Source: CALKWS01 sp048594865
GTDB lineage: Bacteria > Actinomycetota > Actinomycetes > Actinomycetales > Beutenbergiaceae
Direction: 5' to 3'
Assembly (NCBI GenBank): GCA_048594865.1
Contig: JBMDWZ010000190.1
Location: forward strand, 1 to 5,559
DNA length: 5,559 nucleotides
The notes beneath the pieces are model-generated. The model was given only the letters and a program-made list of their open reading frames with translations. It ran no database searches and was not told the origin of the DNA. Below, piece by piece: positions 1 to 5,559 of the stretch (position 1 is its first letter; every line of letters begins with the position of its first letter). A program made the position numbers and the translations under genes.

Positions 1-1364
1 TGGACCGCCTTGGCCACCGTGGTGTGCAGGGCGGAGTGGAACACGCTGGGCACGATGTAGGTGGCGTTGAGTTCCTCATCGGTAACCACTTGCGCCAGGG
101 CGTGGGCGGCGGCGATCAGCATCTCGTTGGTGATCCGGGTCGAGCGCGCATCGAGCAGGCCGCGGAACACCCCGGGGAAGGCGAGGACGTTGTTGATCTG
201 GTTCGCGAAGTCGCTGCGTCCGGTGGCGACGACCGCGGCATGCTTGGCCGCGATCGCCGGGTCGATTTCCGGGATCGGGTTGGCCATCGCGAACACGATC
301 GAGCCCGGCGCCATCGCCGCGACATCGTCCTCGGAGAGTAGGTTCGGGGCCGAGACGCCGATGAACACCTCGGCGCCGACCATCGCATCGGACAGGGTGC
401 CGCGCACCCCACGAGGGTTGGTCGACTCGGCCACCCACTGCAGCGAAGGATCGAGGTTTTCGCGCTCTGCGTGCACGATCCCATCGACGTCGGCCACGAC
501 GACGTCGCGTGCCCCGGCCGCGAGCAGCAGCCTCAAGATGGCGGATCCGGCGGCTCCTGCGCCCACCTGAACGATGCGCACATCTTCCAGGTTCTTGCCC
601 ACTACCTTCAGGGCGTTGGTCAGGGCGCCCAGCGCCACGATGGCGGTGCCGTGCTGGTCGTCGTGGAATACCGGGATGTCCAGTTCGGCACGCAACCGGT
701 CTTCTACTTCGAAGCACCGGGGTGCGGAGATGTCTTCCAGGTTGATCCCGGCGAACACCGGGGCCACGGCCTTGACGGTCCGCACGATCTCATCGACATC
801 TTGGGTGTCCAGGCACAGTGGGAACGCGTCGATTTCGGCGAACCGCTTGAACAGTGCGGCCTTACCTTCCATCACCGGCAGGGCGGCCAGCGGGCCGAGG
901 TTTCCGAGCCCCAGGATCGCCGACCCGTCGGTGACCACGGCCACGGTGTTGCGCTTGATGGTCAGCCGGGCAGCGTCTTCGGGGTGCTCGGCGATTTGCT
1001 TGCTCACCCGGCCTACTCCCGGGGTGTAGATCAAAGACAGGTCATCGCGGTGACGGATCGGCATCTTCGGCTCGATCTCAATCTTTCCGCCCAGGTGCGC
1101 CAGGAACGTCCGGTCCGACACCCGGCCGATCTTCACACCCTCCACGTCACCCAGTGCCTTGACCACCGCTTGGGCGTCATCTTCACCGCCGGTGGCGCAG
1201 GTGAGGTCAACCTGCAACCGGTCCGGACCGGACGCGGAGACGTCAACCGCGGTGACGGCACCGCCGGCCTGCTCCACCGCCGTCGTCAGTAGGCTCACCG
1301 CGGAGGGCGAAGCCGGCAAGTCCAAGCGGACGGTGATGGAATAGCTGACGCTCGGGGAGCTCAT
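1..1364 (-). CDS. NAD(P)-dependent malic enzyme with N-terminal ACT domain (3' end outside window)
   Basis: The product oxidatively decarboxylates malate to pyruvate and CO2 with reduction of NAD(P), a cytoplasmic step linking the TCA cycle to pyruvate. The 454 visible residues show three parts. Residues 1 to about 85 resemble an ACT regulatory domain. The malic N-domain follows, with YTPGV (Tyr113), EGK (probable catalytic Lys168) and the metal-binding segments NLED (Glu210, Asp211) and FHDDQHGTA (Asp235, Asp236). A Rossmann domain starts around 245, with VGAGAAGSA near 267-275, a later FAMANPIPEI and GRSDFANQINN. These motifs are diagnostic of the short bacterial malic enzyme family. Relatives are usually about 470-490 residues, so only a short C-terminal piece should be missing. 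The ATG at 1364 is preceded by AGGAA at seven bases. NAD versus NADP preference cannot be decided by eye. The gene follows the LacI gene on the same strand after a 208-base leader, so its own promoter is likely. The ACT domain suggests allosteric control by a small ligand, an inference from the domain only. Confidence 0.95.
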   Translation of the reverse strand, partial: MSSPSVSYSITVRLDLPASPSAVSLLTTAVEQAGGAVTAVDVSASGPDRLQVDLTCATGGEDDAQAVVKALGDVEGVKIGRVSDRTFLAHLGGKIEIEPKMPIRHRDDLSLIYTPGVGRVSKQIAEHPEDAARLTIKRNTVAVVTDGSAILGLGNLGPLAALPVMEGKAALFKRFAEIDAFPLCLDTQDVDEIVRTVKAVAPVFAGINLEDISAPRCFEVEDRLRAELDIPVFHDDQHGTAIVALGALTNALKVVGKNLEDVRIVQVGAGAAGSAILRLLLAAGARDVVVADVDGIVHAERENLDPSLQWVAESTNPRGVRGTLSDAMVGAEVFIGVSAPNLLSEDDVAAMAPGSIVFAMANPIPEIDPAIAAKHAAVVATGRSDFANQINNVLAFPGVFRGLLDARSTRITNEMLIAAAHALAQVVTDEELNATYIVPSVFHSALHTTVAKAV

Positions 1365-1371
1365 CGATCGG

Positions 1372-1376
1372 TTCCT
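1372..1376 (-). promoter_or_regulatory. Ribosome binding site of the malic enzyme gene
   Basis: On the minus strand this reads AGGAA, seven bases before the ATG at 1364. It supports that start, which also gives a complete ACT domain. Confidence 0.7.
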
Positions 1377-1380
1377 GTCG

Positions 1381-1402
1381 TTCGGTGGGGCCAGACACCG
1401 AA
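1381..1402 (-). repeat. Perfect 7-bp inverted repeat just upstream of the malic enzyme ribosome binding site
   Basis: TTCGGTG at 1381-1387 is the exact reverse complement of CACCGAA at 1396-1402, with an 8-base spacer. It ends four bases upstream of the AGGAA ribosome binding site, so it could form a leader hairpin that affects translation. As DNA it could instead be an operator for a dimeric regulator. No run of T follows in the direction of transcription, so it is not an ordinary intrinsic terminator. Confidence 0.45.
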
Positions 1403-1409
1403 TGGGGGC

Positions 1410-1439
1410 ATGACACGCCGCCTTCGGCTGGCTTGTCAT
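1410..1439 (-). repeat. Imperfect stem-loop in the LacI-malic enzyme intergenic region
   Basis: ATGACA at 1410-1415 pairs with TGTCAT at 1434-1439. The stem continues after one mismatch with GCC/GGC and a short G/C-rich top around a TTC loop. It lies eight bases from the 1381-1402 inverted repeat, making a tandem pair. Neither side has a T-tract, so a classic terminator is unlikely. A rho-independent terminator lacking a U-tract, as proposed for some actinobacteria, remains possible. Confidence 0.4.
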
Positions 1440-1572
1440 TCTGCCGCAGGACCGGACCCGCTGCGCACCAACCCACGCCGGAACGGGACGGCAATCAATA
1501 CTCGCGGCAGCGGCCCGATCCGCTCGGCGAGGGAAGGTGCAGGGTCTGGGAGCGGCGGTGAGGCGCTGGGCC

Positions 1573-2619
1573 TCAGTTCGCCGGTGGCGCGGTGGAGTTG
1601 CGCTCCACCAACTCGGTGGCCAGCTCGATGCGCTGGTGTACCGGGTGCTGCCCGCCTGCGATCTGCATCAGCATCCGGGTGGCGGTGGCGGCCATCTCCT
1701 GCAGCGGCTGGTTGACCGTGGTCAAGGCCGGTTGGGTCCACGCGGTGAACGGGATGTTGTCATAGCCCACCACCGACAGGTCATCGGGCACCCGCAAACC
1801 CAACTCATAGGCCGCCCGCAGCACGCCCAGGGCTTGGGTGTCGGAGCCCGCGAAGATCGCGGTAGGTCGGTCGTCTCTGGAGAGGAGTTCTATGCCGTAT
1901 CGGTAGCCGGCCTCGACAGAGAAGTTGCCATATCGGATGAAGGAGGGGTCCACCACGGCCCCGGCCTGCTCGATCGCGCTGCGGTACCCATCGACGCGCG
2001 CGCGGCTGCACAGCACATCGATGTGGCCGGAAATCACGGCGATCTTGCTGTGCCCAAGTTCGATCAAGTGCCGGGTGGCGGTGAGGCCACCGCTCCAATT
2101 GTTCGATCCGACCGTGGGCACCCCGTGCGGCGGTTCGCCGTCGGTGTCCAGGACCAGGAAGGGGATGTCGCGACTCTCCAGCTGGTGTCGCTGGGTGGGG
2201 CTCAAACTGGAGAGCACCAGGATGACGCCTAGGGGCCGGCGGGCCACTACCGCATCCAGCAGGGCCTGCTTGGGCCGGTGTTTGCCGCCCAGGGCGGACA
2301 GGACGACGCCGACCTGCTCTTCGGCTGCGGCGTTTTCCACACCGCGGATGATCTCCATCGACCACGCCGAGTCCATCTCGTGGAAAACCAGTTCTAGCAA
2401 CGGCGGTCCGGCGCCTTGGCTGGAACGACGACGGCGGTATTGGTGCCGTTCGAGGGCTTCTTCGACCCGGGCGCGGGTGCCCGCGGCAACGTCTGGCCTG
2501 CCGTTGATCACCTTGGAGATCGTGGGGATCGAGAGCCCTAGCTCTTCTGCGATCGCCGCGATTGTTGGCTTGGCAGCGCCCGTTTCCACCTTTGTTGAGG
2601 AGGCTGCGTCGTCGCTCAC
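1573..2619 (-). CDS. LacI-family transcriptional repressor (XylR/BxlR-like)
   Basis: This is a 348-residue DNA-binding sugar sensor and probably the repressor of the neighbouring GH3 gene. Residues 18-40 (PTIAAIAEELGLSIPTISKV and on) are the LacI helix-turn-helix. Residues 43-60 continue the headpiece, and from about 74 the periplasmic-binding-protein-like effector domain runs to the end. Family landmarks are HEMDSAWSMEIIRGVE (80-95), SNNWSGG (172-178), HLIELGH (184-190), FAGSDTQALG (256-265), VPDDLSVVGYDNIP (277-290) and the C-terminal TQPALTTVNQP. The hinge reads YRRRRSSQGAGPP in place of the usual ARxL helix. I prefer the GTG at 2619 with GAGGG three bases upstream. An in-frame ATG at 2691 has a GAGGTG upstream but would put a perfect 11-base operator inside the reading frame. 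The gene lies 88 bases downstream of the GH3 gene, same strand, so readthrough from it is possible. The ligand is unknown; a xylo- or gluco-oligosaccharide is the likely inducer by context. Confidence 0.92.
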   Translation of the reverse strand: MSDDAASSTKVETGAAKPTIAAIAEELGLSIPTISKVINGRPDVAAGTRARVEEALERHQYRRRRSSQGAGPPLLELVFHEMDSAWSMEIIRGVENAAAEEQVGVVLSALGGKHRPKQALLDAVVARRPLGVILVLSSLSPTQRHQLESRDIPFLVLDTDGEPPHGVPTVGSNNWSGGLTATRHLIELGHSKIAVISGHIDVLCSRARVDGYRSAIEQAGAVVDPSFIRYGNFSVEAGYRYGIELLSRDDRPTAIFAGSDTQALGVLRAAYELGLRVPDDLSVVGYDNIPFTAWTQPALTTVNQPLQEMAATATRMLMQIAGGQHPVHQRIELATELVERNSTAPPAN

Positions 2620-2640
2620 TGGCCCTCGTTTTCGTGGCAC

Positions 2641-2651
2641 CGAAAGTTTCG
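2641..2651. promoter_or_regulatory. Probable LacI-family operator upstream of the repressor gene (autoregulatory)
   Basis: CGAAAGTTTCG is a perfect palindrome around its central base and is identical, read on the other strand, to the core of the site before the GH3 gene. It lies 21 bases upstream of the GTG start of the LacI gene, a spacing close to that of the GH3 site (25 bases). A weak minus-strand -10-like TAGGCT lies at 2657-2662, with no clear -35. The location suggests the repressor controls its own expression. Confidence 0.7.
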
Positions 2652-2707
2652 ACGCGAGCCTACCACCGCCGGGTGCTGAATCGATGTGCATCGTCCATCA
2701 CCTCGGA

Positions 2708-5044
2708 TCAGCTCTGGCTCGTCAGACTGACGGGAACACTGAGGGTGCGGGTATGGTCCACGTCCGCCTCGGTGCCGGTGAAGGTCACCGGGAGCGCCGC
2801 GACGATGTCTTGTTCGGATTTGCCTAGCCGCAACTCGAGCGCACCGAGGTCCACGATCCGGCGCCCGCCCCGGATGGAGTAGGCGGCGATGTCGGTGTGC
2901 ACGGTGAAGGCCACCCGCGTGGACTCACCGGCGGCCAACGGCACCCGGGCGTAGCCGATCAGACGCTGCACCGGTCGGGCGACCTTCGCCACCGGATCGT
3001 GCAGATACAACTGAACCAATTCCACGCCGTCGCGCTGGCCGCTGTTGGTTACCTCAACGGTGACCTCGACCTGCGAGCCGATCGGCACCTCGTTGGTGCT
3101 GACGGCCGCGCCGTCCCAGTCGAAGCTGGTGTAGGAAAGCCCGTGGCCGAATGCGAACACCGGGGTGGGGTCGATGTTGGAGACCCCGGACTTCGCGCCG
3201 AGCATGGCGGTGAGGTATGTGCCGGGCTGGGCCCCGGCGTGCCGGGGGATGCCCAACGGCAGCCGGCCGGAGGGGTTGATGGCACCGGTGATGATCTCGG
3301 TGATCGCCTGGGCGCCTTTTTGGCCGGGGAAGAAGCCTTGGATGGTCGCCGCCGCGCGGTCTGCGAACTCGCCGATTGCGTACGGCCGGCCGGTGAGCAG
3401 CACCAGGATGACCGGCGTGCCGGTGTCCAGGACGGCCTTGATGAGGTCCTCTTGCACACCGGGCAGGTGTAGGTCGGCGGCGTCGCAGCCCTCGCCGGAG
3501 GTGCCGCGGCCGAACAGCCCGGAGGAGTCTCCGACGGCCAGGACGGCCACACTCGCCTCGCTCGCGATCCGCACTGCCTCGTCAAAGCCGCTGGTGTCAT
3601 CTCCTGTGACGCCGCATCCGGCAGCGAAGGTGGCTCGCCCACCGGTGGCATCGGCGATCGCCTGGCGCACGGTGGAGATGTCGATACCCATCTGGAGGCC
3701 CTCGTGCTTCACGCCCACGTGCGCGGGGAAGGAATAGCAGCCGAGCATCGACAGCGCGTCATCGGCACGGGGGCCGATCACCGCCACCTGCTCGCTGGCC
3801 AGGTCCAGTGGCAGCAAACCGTCATTGGACAGCAGCACCACGCCCTCGCGGGCAATCTGCAGGGCGAGGTCGCCACCGTGTTCGTCGTCGAAGCTCAGAT
3901 CGCCGTCGAAGGTGGCGTACGGGTCGTACTCAGCATCAAGGAGGCCCAGTTCGGCCTTCTGGATCAGCACCCGGCGCAGTGCCCGGTCGATGAGGGCGAT
4001 GTCGATCTCGCCGTTCTCGACCGCGTCCCTAAGCGGCTGGCCATAGCAGTGCACGGTGGGCAGTTCCACGTCCACTCCGGCGCGTAGCGCCAGGTGTGCA
4101 GCCTCGGCCTCGGTGCCAGCCACCCCGTGCAGCTTGTGCAGGAATCCGACACCGAAGTAGTCGGCAACGACGGTCCCGGTGAAGCCCCAGGTGTCTCGCA
4201 GCAGGCCGGTCAGCAGGTCCTCATCGGCCGCCGAGGGCACCCCGTCCAGGTCGGTGTAGGAGTGCATCACCGACTGCGCATCGCCCTGCATCAGCGCCAT
4301 CTCAAAGGGCGGCAGGATGACGTCGGCGAGCTCGAGTGGCCCGATGGACACCGGGGCGAGGTTGCGCGCCGCCCTGGATGCCGAGTAGCCCGCGAAGTGC
4401 TTAAGGGTGGCGACCAGTCCGGCCTCCTGGAGGCCCTTGACGTAGGCGGTGGCGATGGTGCCCACCAGGTAGGGGTCTTCGCTGATGGTCTCCTCGGTGC
4501 GCCCCCACCGGTAGTCACGGGTGACGTCCAGCACCGGAGCCAGGCCCTGGTGCACTCCCGCGGTGTGCATGGCACCGCCGATGTGCCGGGTCATCTGGGC
4601 GATGAGTTCGGGGTTGAAGGTGGCGCCCCAGGTCAGCGGGATGGGGTATGCCGTGGCCTTCCAGGCCGCGAAGCCGGCCAGGCACTCTTCGTGAACCAGC
4701 GCCGGGATGCGCCACCGGTTGGCGTCCATGATCTGGTGCTGGGAGTTCGCCAGCGCGTTGGCGCCGGTGGTCGGGTCAACCGGGGCGGTGCCAAAGGGGC
4801 GAGTCAACTGGCCCAGGCCGTCGGCGATGACGTCCTCCCACACCAGGGCTTCCTTGGTCATGTCGGATTGATACGGCGCCACGCCACCCGATGAGGAATC
4901 GGGGCCCACCCAGAGCCCCACGAGCTGAGAGATCTTTTCACTCAACGACATGTTTTCGATGAGGAACTCGACCCGCTGCTCCATAGGCACACTCTGGTCT
5001 TGCCAGGGTTGGGTAGCGGTCGAGGTGGATTCGTGTCCCGACAT
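2708..5044 (-). CDS. GH3 beta-glycosidase, probable intracellular beta-xylosidase
   Basis: This 778-residue enzyme should release terminal beta-linked sugars from imported oligosaccharides by the retaining GH3 mechanism. The TIM-barrel domain (about 20-370) carries IPALVHEE (113-120), RWGRTEET (179-186), KHFAGYSASRAARN (215-228) and TVVADYFG, whose Asp295 is the expected nucleophile. The GH3 C-domain (about 400-600) carries SGEGCDAADLHLPGVQ, with Glu518 the likely acid/base, then PSGRLPLGIPR. FAFGHGLSYTSF (630-641) leads into an FN3-like domain (about 655-745). All GH3 modules are present at normal length. Ser188 replaces the glycine usual in GEDPYL. There is no signal peptide or membrane segment, so it should act in the cytoplasm after transporter uptake. 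ATG 5044 follows GGAGGG by four bases. A perfect operator palindrome lies 22-25 bases upstream and the LacI gene directly downstream, so sugar-inducible repression is likely. Beta-xylosidase is favoured by the operator type and similarity to BxlA-type enzymes as I recall them; beta-glucosidase cannot be excluded. Confidence 0.95.
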   Translation of the reverse strand: MSGHESTSTATQPWQDQSVPMEQRVEFLIENMSLSEKISQLVGLWVGPDSSSGGVAPYQSDMTKEALVWEDVIADGLGQLTRPFGTAPVDPTTGANALANSQHQIMDANRWRIPALVHEECLAGFAAWKATAYPIPLTWGATFNPELIAQMTRHIGGAMHTAGVHQGLAPVLDVTRDYRWGRTEETISEDPYLVGTIATAYVKGLQEAGLVATLKHFAGYSASRAARNLAPVSIGPLELADVILPPFEMALMQGDAQSVMHSYTDLDGVPSAADEDLLTGLLRDTWGFTGTVVADYFGVGFLHKLHGVAGTEAEAAHLALRAGVDVELPTVHCYGQPLRDAVENGEIDIALIDRALRRVLIQKAELGLLDAEYDPYATFDGDLSFDDEHGGDLALQIAREGVVLLSNDGLLPLDLASEQVAVIGPRADDALSMLGCYSFPAHVGVKHEGLQMGIDISTVRQAIADATGGRATFAAGCGVTGDDTSGFDEAVRIASEASVAVLAVGDSSGLFGRGTSGEGCDAADLHLPGVQEDLIKAVLDTGTPVILVLLTGRPYAIGEFADRAAATIQGFFPGQKGAQAITEIITGAINPSGRLPLGIPRHAGAQPGTYLTAMLGAKSGVSNIDPTPVFAFGHGLSYTSFDWDGAAVSTNEVPIGSQVEVTVEVTNSGQRDGVELVQLYLHDPVAKVARPVQRLIGYARVPLAAGESTRVAFTVHTDIAAYSIRGGRRIVDLGALELRLGKSEQDIVAALPVTFTGTEADVDHTRTLSVPVSLTSQS

Positions 5045-5048
5045 TGGG

Positions 5049-5054
5049 CCCTCC
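5049..5054 (-). promoter_or_regulatory. Ribosome binding site of the GH3 gene
   Basis: On the minus strand this is GGAGGG, four bases before the ATG at 5044. It fixes that start rather than the internal Met21. Confidence 0.75.
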
Positions 5055-5066
5055 GACGTCTACAAC

Positions 5067-5083
5067 CATCGAAACTTTCGATG
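5067..5083. promoter_or_regulatory. Probable LacI-family operator upstream of the GH3 gene
   Basis: CATCGAAACTTTCGATG is a perfect 17-base palindrome around a central C. Its 11-base core (5070-5080) is the same as the site upstream of the LacI gene. It lies between the likely promoter and the ribosome binding site, so a bound repressor would block elongation or initiation. The core matches the CGAAAnTTTCG element I recall from actinomycete xylanase and beta-xylosidase promoters. An adjoining inverted repeat, GTTTC-CGAC-GAAAC at 5083-5096, may extend the binding region. Confidence 0.8.
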
Positions 5084-5112
5084 TTTCCGACGAAACGGCG
5101 CCGGTGCAGCAG

Positions 5113-5142
5113 ACTCTATTTTGGCTGGCGCTTCGTCGTCAA
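5113..5142 (-). promoter_or_regulatory. Candidate promoter of the GH3 gene
   Basis: On the minus strand a -35-like TTGACG (5137-5142) is followed after 18 bases by a -10-like TAGAGT (5113-5118). Transcription would start near 5106, giving a leader of about 60 bases that contains the 5067-5083 operator. The -10 matches TATAAT at four of six positions, so the call is moderate at best. Confidence 0.4.
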
Positions 5143-5185
5143 CAATTCTCGGGCTGCTTTCGGCGCTCAACGCCCAACTGATGCG

Positions 5186-5196
5186 CGAAAGTTATC
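5186..5196. promoter_or_regulatory. Degenerate operator-like half-site
   Basis: CGAAAGTTATC keeps one complete half (CGAAAGTT) of the palindrome found before the GH3 and LacI genes, but the other half is degraded. It lies 116 bases from the GH3 operator, close to a whole number of helical turns. It may be a weak auxiliary site or chance. Confidence 0.25.
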
Positions 5197-5234
5197 AAAC
5201 CGTGGACGACGGCGATCAAGGGTTGGCTGCGTAG

Positions 5235-5269
5235 CTCGACACCCGCTCGGGGTGCTTCGGGCGGTCGAG
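5235..5269. repeat. REP-like imperfect inverted repeat
   Basis: CTCGAC at 5235-5240 pairs with GTCGAG at 5264-5269. Inside, ACCC (5241-5244) can pair with GGGT (5250-5253). A further TATCGACAAGCTC at 5289-5301 resembles one arm of the GAGCTTGTCGAAACC-type dispersed repeats I recall from many actinobacterial intergenic regions. No transposase or coding sequence is attached. Confidence 0.35.
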
Positions 5270-5315
5270 GGGGTCTCGTTCCGGGTGTATCGACAAGCTC
5301 CTGTTGACTCTGGCC

Positions 5316-5326
5316 CGAAAGTTGCG
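5316..5326. promoter_or_regulatory. Near-match operator upstream of the divergent membrane-protein gene
   Basis: CGAAAGTTGCG matches the LacI-gene operator CGAAAGTTTCG at ten of eleven bases. It lies 119 bases before the GTG at 5446 and just downstream of a plus-strand -35-like TTGACT (5304-5309). A repressor bound here would cover the spacer of such a promoter, but no good -10 follows at the right distance. A GATAAT at 5391-5396 is an alternative -10, without a recognisable -35. Confidence 0.45.
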
Positions 5327-5430
5327 AACCGTGTTTTCGACGTCGGTTTGGCCGTGGGTTGGGCCATGCCTCCGGGGCGATGAAAAGGGTGATAATGAGG
5401 GCGATAGTGTGCCCACGGACCTAGAGCACC
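5327..5430. other. Remainder of the divergent intergenic region, no gene seen
   Basis: Together with the sites above, this completes the 401-base gap between the GH3 gene and the divergent gene. It contains the CGACGTCG palindrome at 5338-5345 and an A/T-richer patch with GATAAT (5391-5396) and GATAGT (5403-5408), either of which could be a plus-strand -10 element. Short open frames across the gap have no ribosome binding sites or recognisable products. Confidence 0.4.
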
Positions 5431-5442
5431 AAGGAAGGTGGG
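5431..5442 (+). promoter_or_regulatory. Ribosome binding site of the divergent membrane-protein gene
   Basis: AAGGAAGGTGGG contains AGGAAGG seven bases before GTG at 5446. It is the best-formed ribosome binding site in the window and favours this GTG over the in-frame ATG at 5473. Confidence 0.7.
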
Positions 5443-5445
5443 ACC

Positions 5446-5559
5446 GTGCGTCGCGACCCGTGGGATAACCCCATGACCCGAGTGACCGATGAGATCGGCT
5501 GGTTCCTCACAGTGGGGTTCTTGGTGTTCCTGGCGGTTCTACCTGGGGTTTTACCGATG
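5446..5559 (+). CDS. Small membrane protein, N-terminal fragment (possibly YesL/DUF624-like)
   Basis: Only the first 38 residues are visible. A charged, cytoplasmic-looking start (MRRDPWDNPMTRVTDEIG) leads into a strongly hydrophobic segment (WFLTVGFLVFLAVLPGVLP) that should be a transmembrane helix. The layout, with an NP near residues 8-9, a hydrophobic helix about 20 residues in and a LPxV-like end, resembles the start of YesL/DUF624 proteins, which often lie beside oligosaccharide ABC transporter and glycoside hydrolase genes. This family call is tentative; a transporter permease or another membrane protein would also fit. The gene is divergent from the GH3 gene and has a near-match to the LacI operator in its upstream region, so it may share the same sugar control. 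An in-frame ATG at codon 10 is the alternative start. Confidence 0.75.
   Translation, partial: MRRDPWDNPMTRVTDEIGWFLTVGFLVFLAVLPGVLPM

Noticed and set aside
471..1292. Long plus-strand open frame (273 codons) opposite the malic enzyme
   Set aside because: It is antisense to a gene with full family motifs, its product is low-complexity and rich in G, Q, H and R, and there is no ribosome binding site. High-GC genes routinely leave such open frames.
1560..1574. GAGGC/GCCTC inverted repeat at the LacI stop codon as an intrinsic terminator
   Set aside because: The stem has only five pairs, overlaps the stop codon and has no T-tract after it, so it is too weak to call.
1925..2827. 300-codon plus-strand open frame opposite the LacI gene
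   Set aside because: Its product has no recognisable domain and is rich in S, T, A and R, as expected for the complement of a high-GC gene. It also spans the LacI start, an operator and the end of the GH3 gene.
4094..4894. 266-codon plus-strand open frame opposite the GH3 gene
   Set aside because: It lies wholly antisense to the conserved GH3 catalytic domain and encodes a G/V/Q/H-rich, domain-free product.
5000..5383. Open frames of 60-130 codons on both strands across the GH3 upstream region
   Set aside because: They overlap each other and the operator and promoter elements, have no ribosome binding site and encode nothing recognisable.
1..5559. CRISPR array, tRNA, rRNA, insertion sequence, toxin-antitoxin or defence system
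   Set aside because: No regularly spaced repeats, cloverleaf-like segments, transposase motifs or defence-family motifs were seen. The genes present are metabolic and regulatory ones of known families.

Overview
The window reads as a stretch of high-GC actinobacterial chromosome. Evidence for this is the strong G/C bias at third codon positions, GTG starts behind purine-rich ribosome binding sites, an ACT-domain malic enzyme, and a LacI regulator and glycoside hydrolase family 3 (GH3) enzyme of types I associate with actinomycetes. I cannot name the genus.

Layout, left to right. Positions 1-1364 (minus) hold a malic enzyme whose last few codons lie outside the window. Positions 1365-1572 are a non-coding leader with two neighbouring stem-loops just upstream of that gene. 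Positions 1573-2619 (minus) encode a LacI-family repressor. Positions 2708-5044 (minus) encode a 778-residue cytoplasmic GH3 beta-glycosidase, most likely a beta-xylosidase. Positions 5045-5445 are a 401-base intergenic region with regulatory palindromes and a degraded-looking REP-like inverted repeat. From 5446 (plus) a divergent gene for a small membrane protein begins and runs off the right edge.

The main result is a compact sugar-responsive circuit. The same 11-base palindrome (CGAAACTTTCG on one strand, CGAAAGTTTCG on the other) lies 25 bases before the GH3 start codon and 21 bases before the GTG start of the repressor gene. Near-matches lie in front of the divergent membrane-protein gene. 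The simplest reading is that the LacI protein represses the GH3 gene and itself, and perhaps the divergent gene, until a xylo- or gluco-oligosaccharide enters the cell. I recall this palindrome from actinomycete xylanase and beta-xylosidase (bxl) promoters, which favours a xylan-related role. The malic enzyme looks like an unrelated central-carbon gene that simply lies downstream.

I see no mobile element, CRISPR array, tRNA or rRNA, and no convincing undescribed system. The points most worth a second look are the operator set, a repressor hinge lacking the usual ARxL motif that goes with an operator lacking the usual central CpG, and the stem-loops ahead of the malic enzyme gene.
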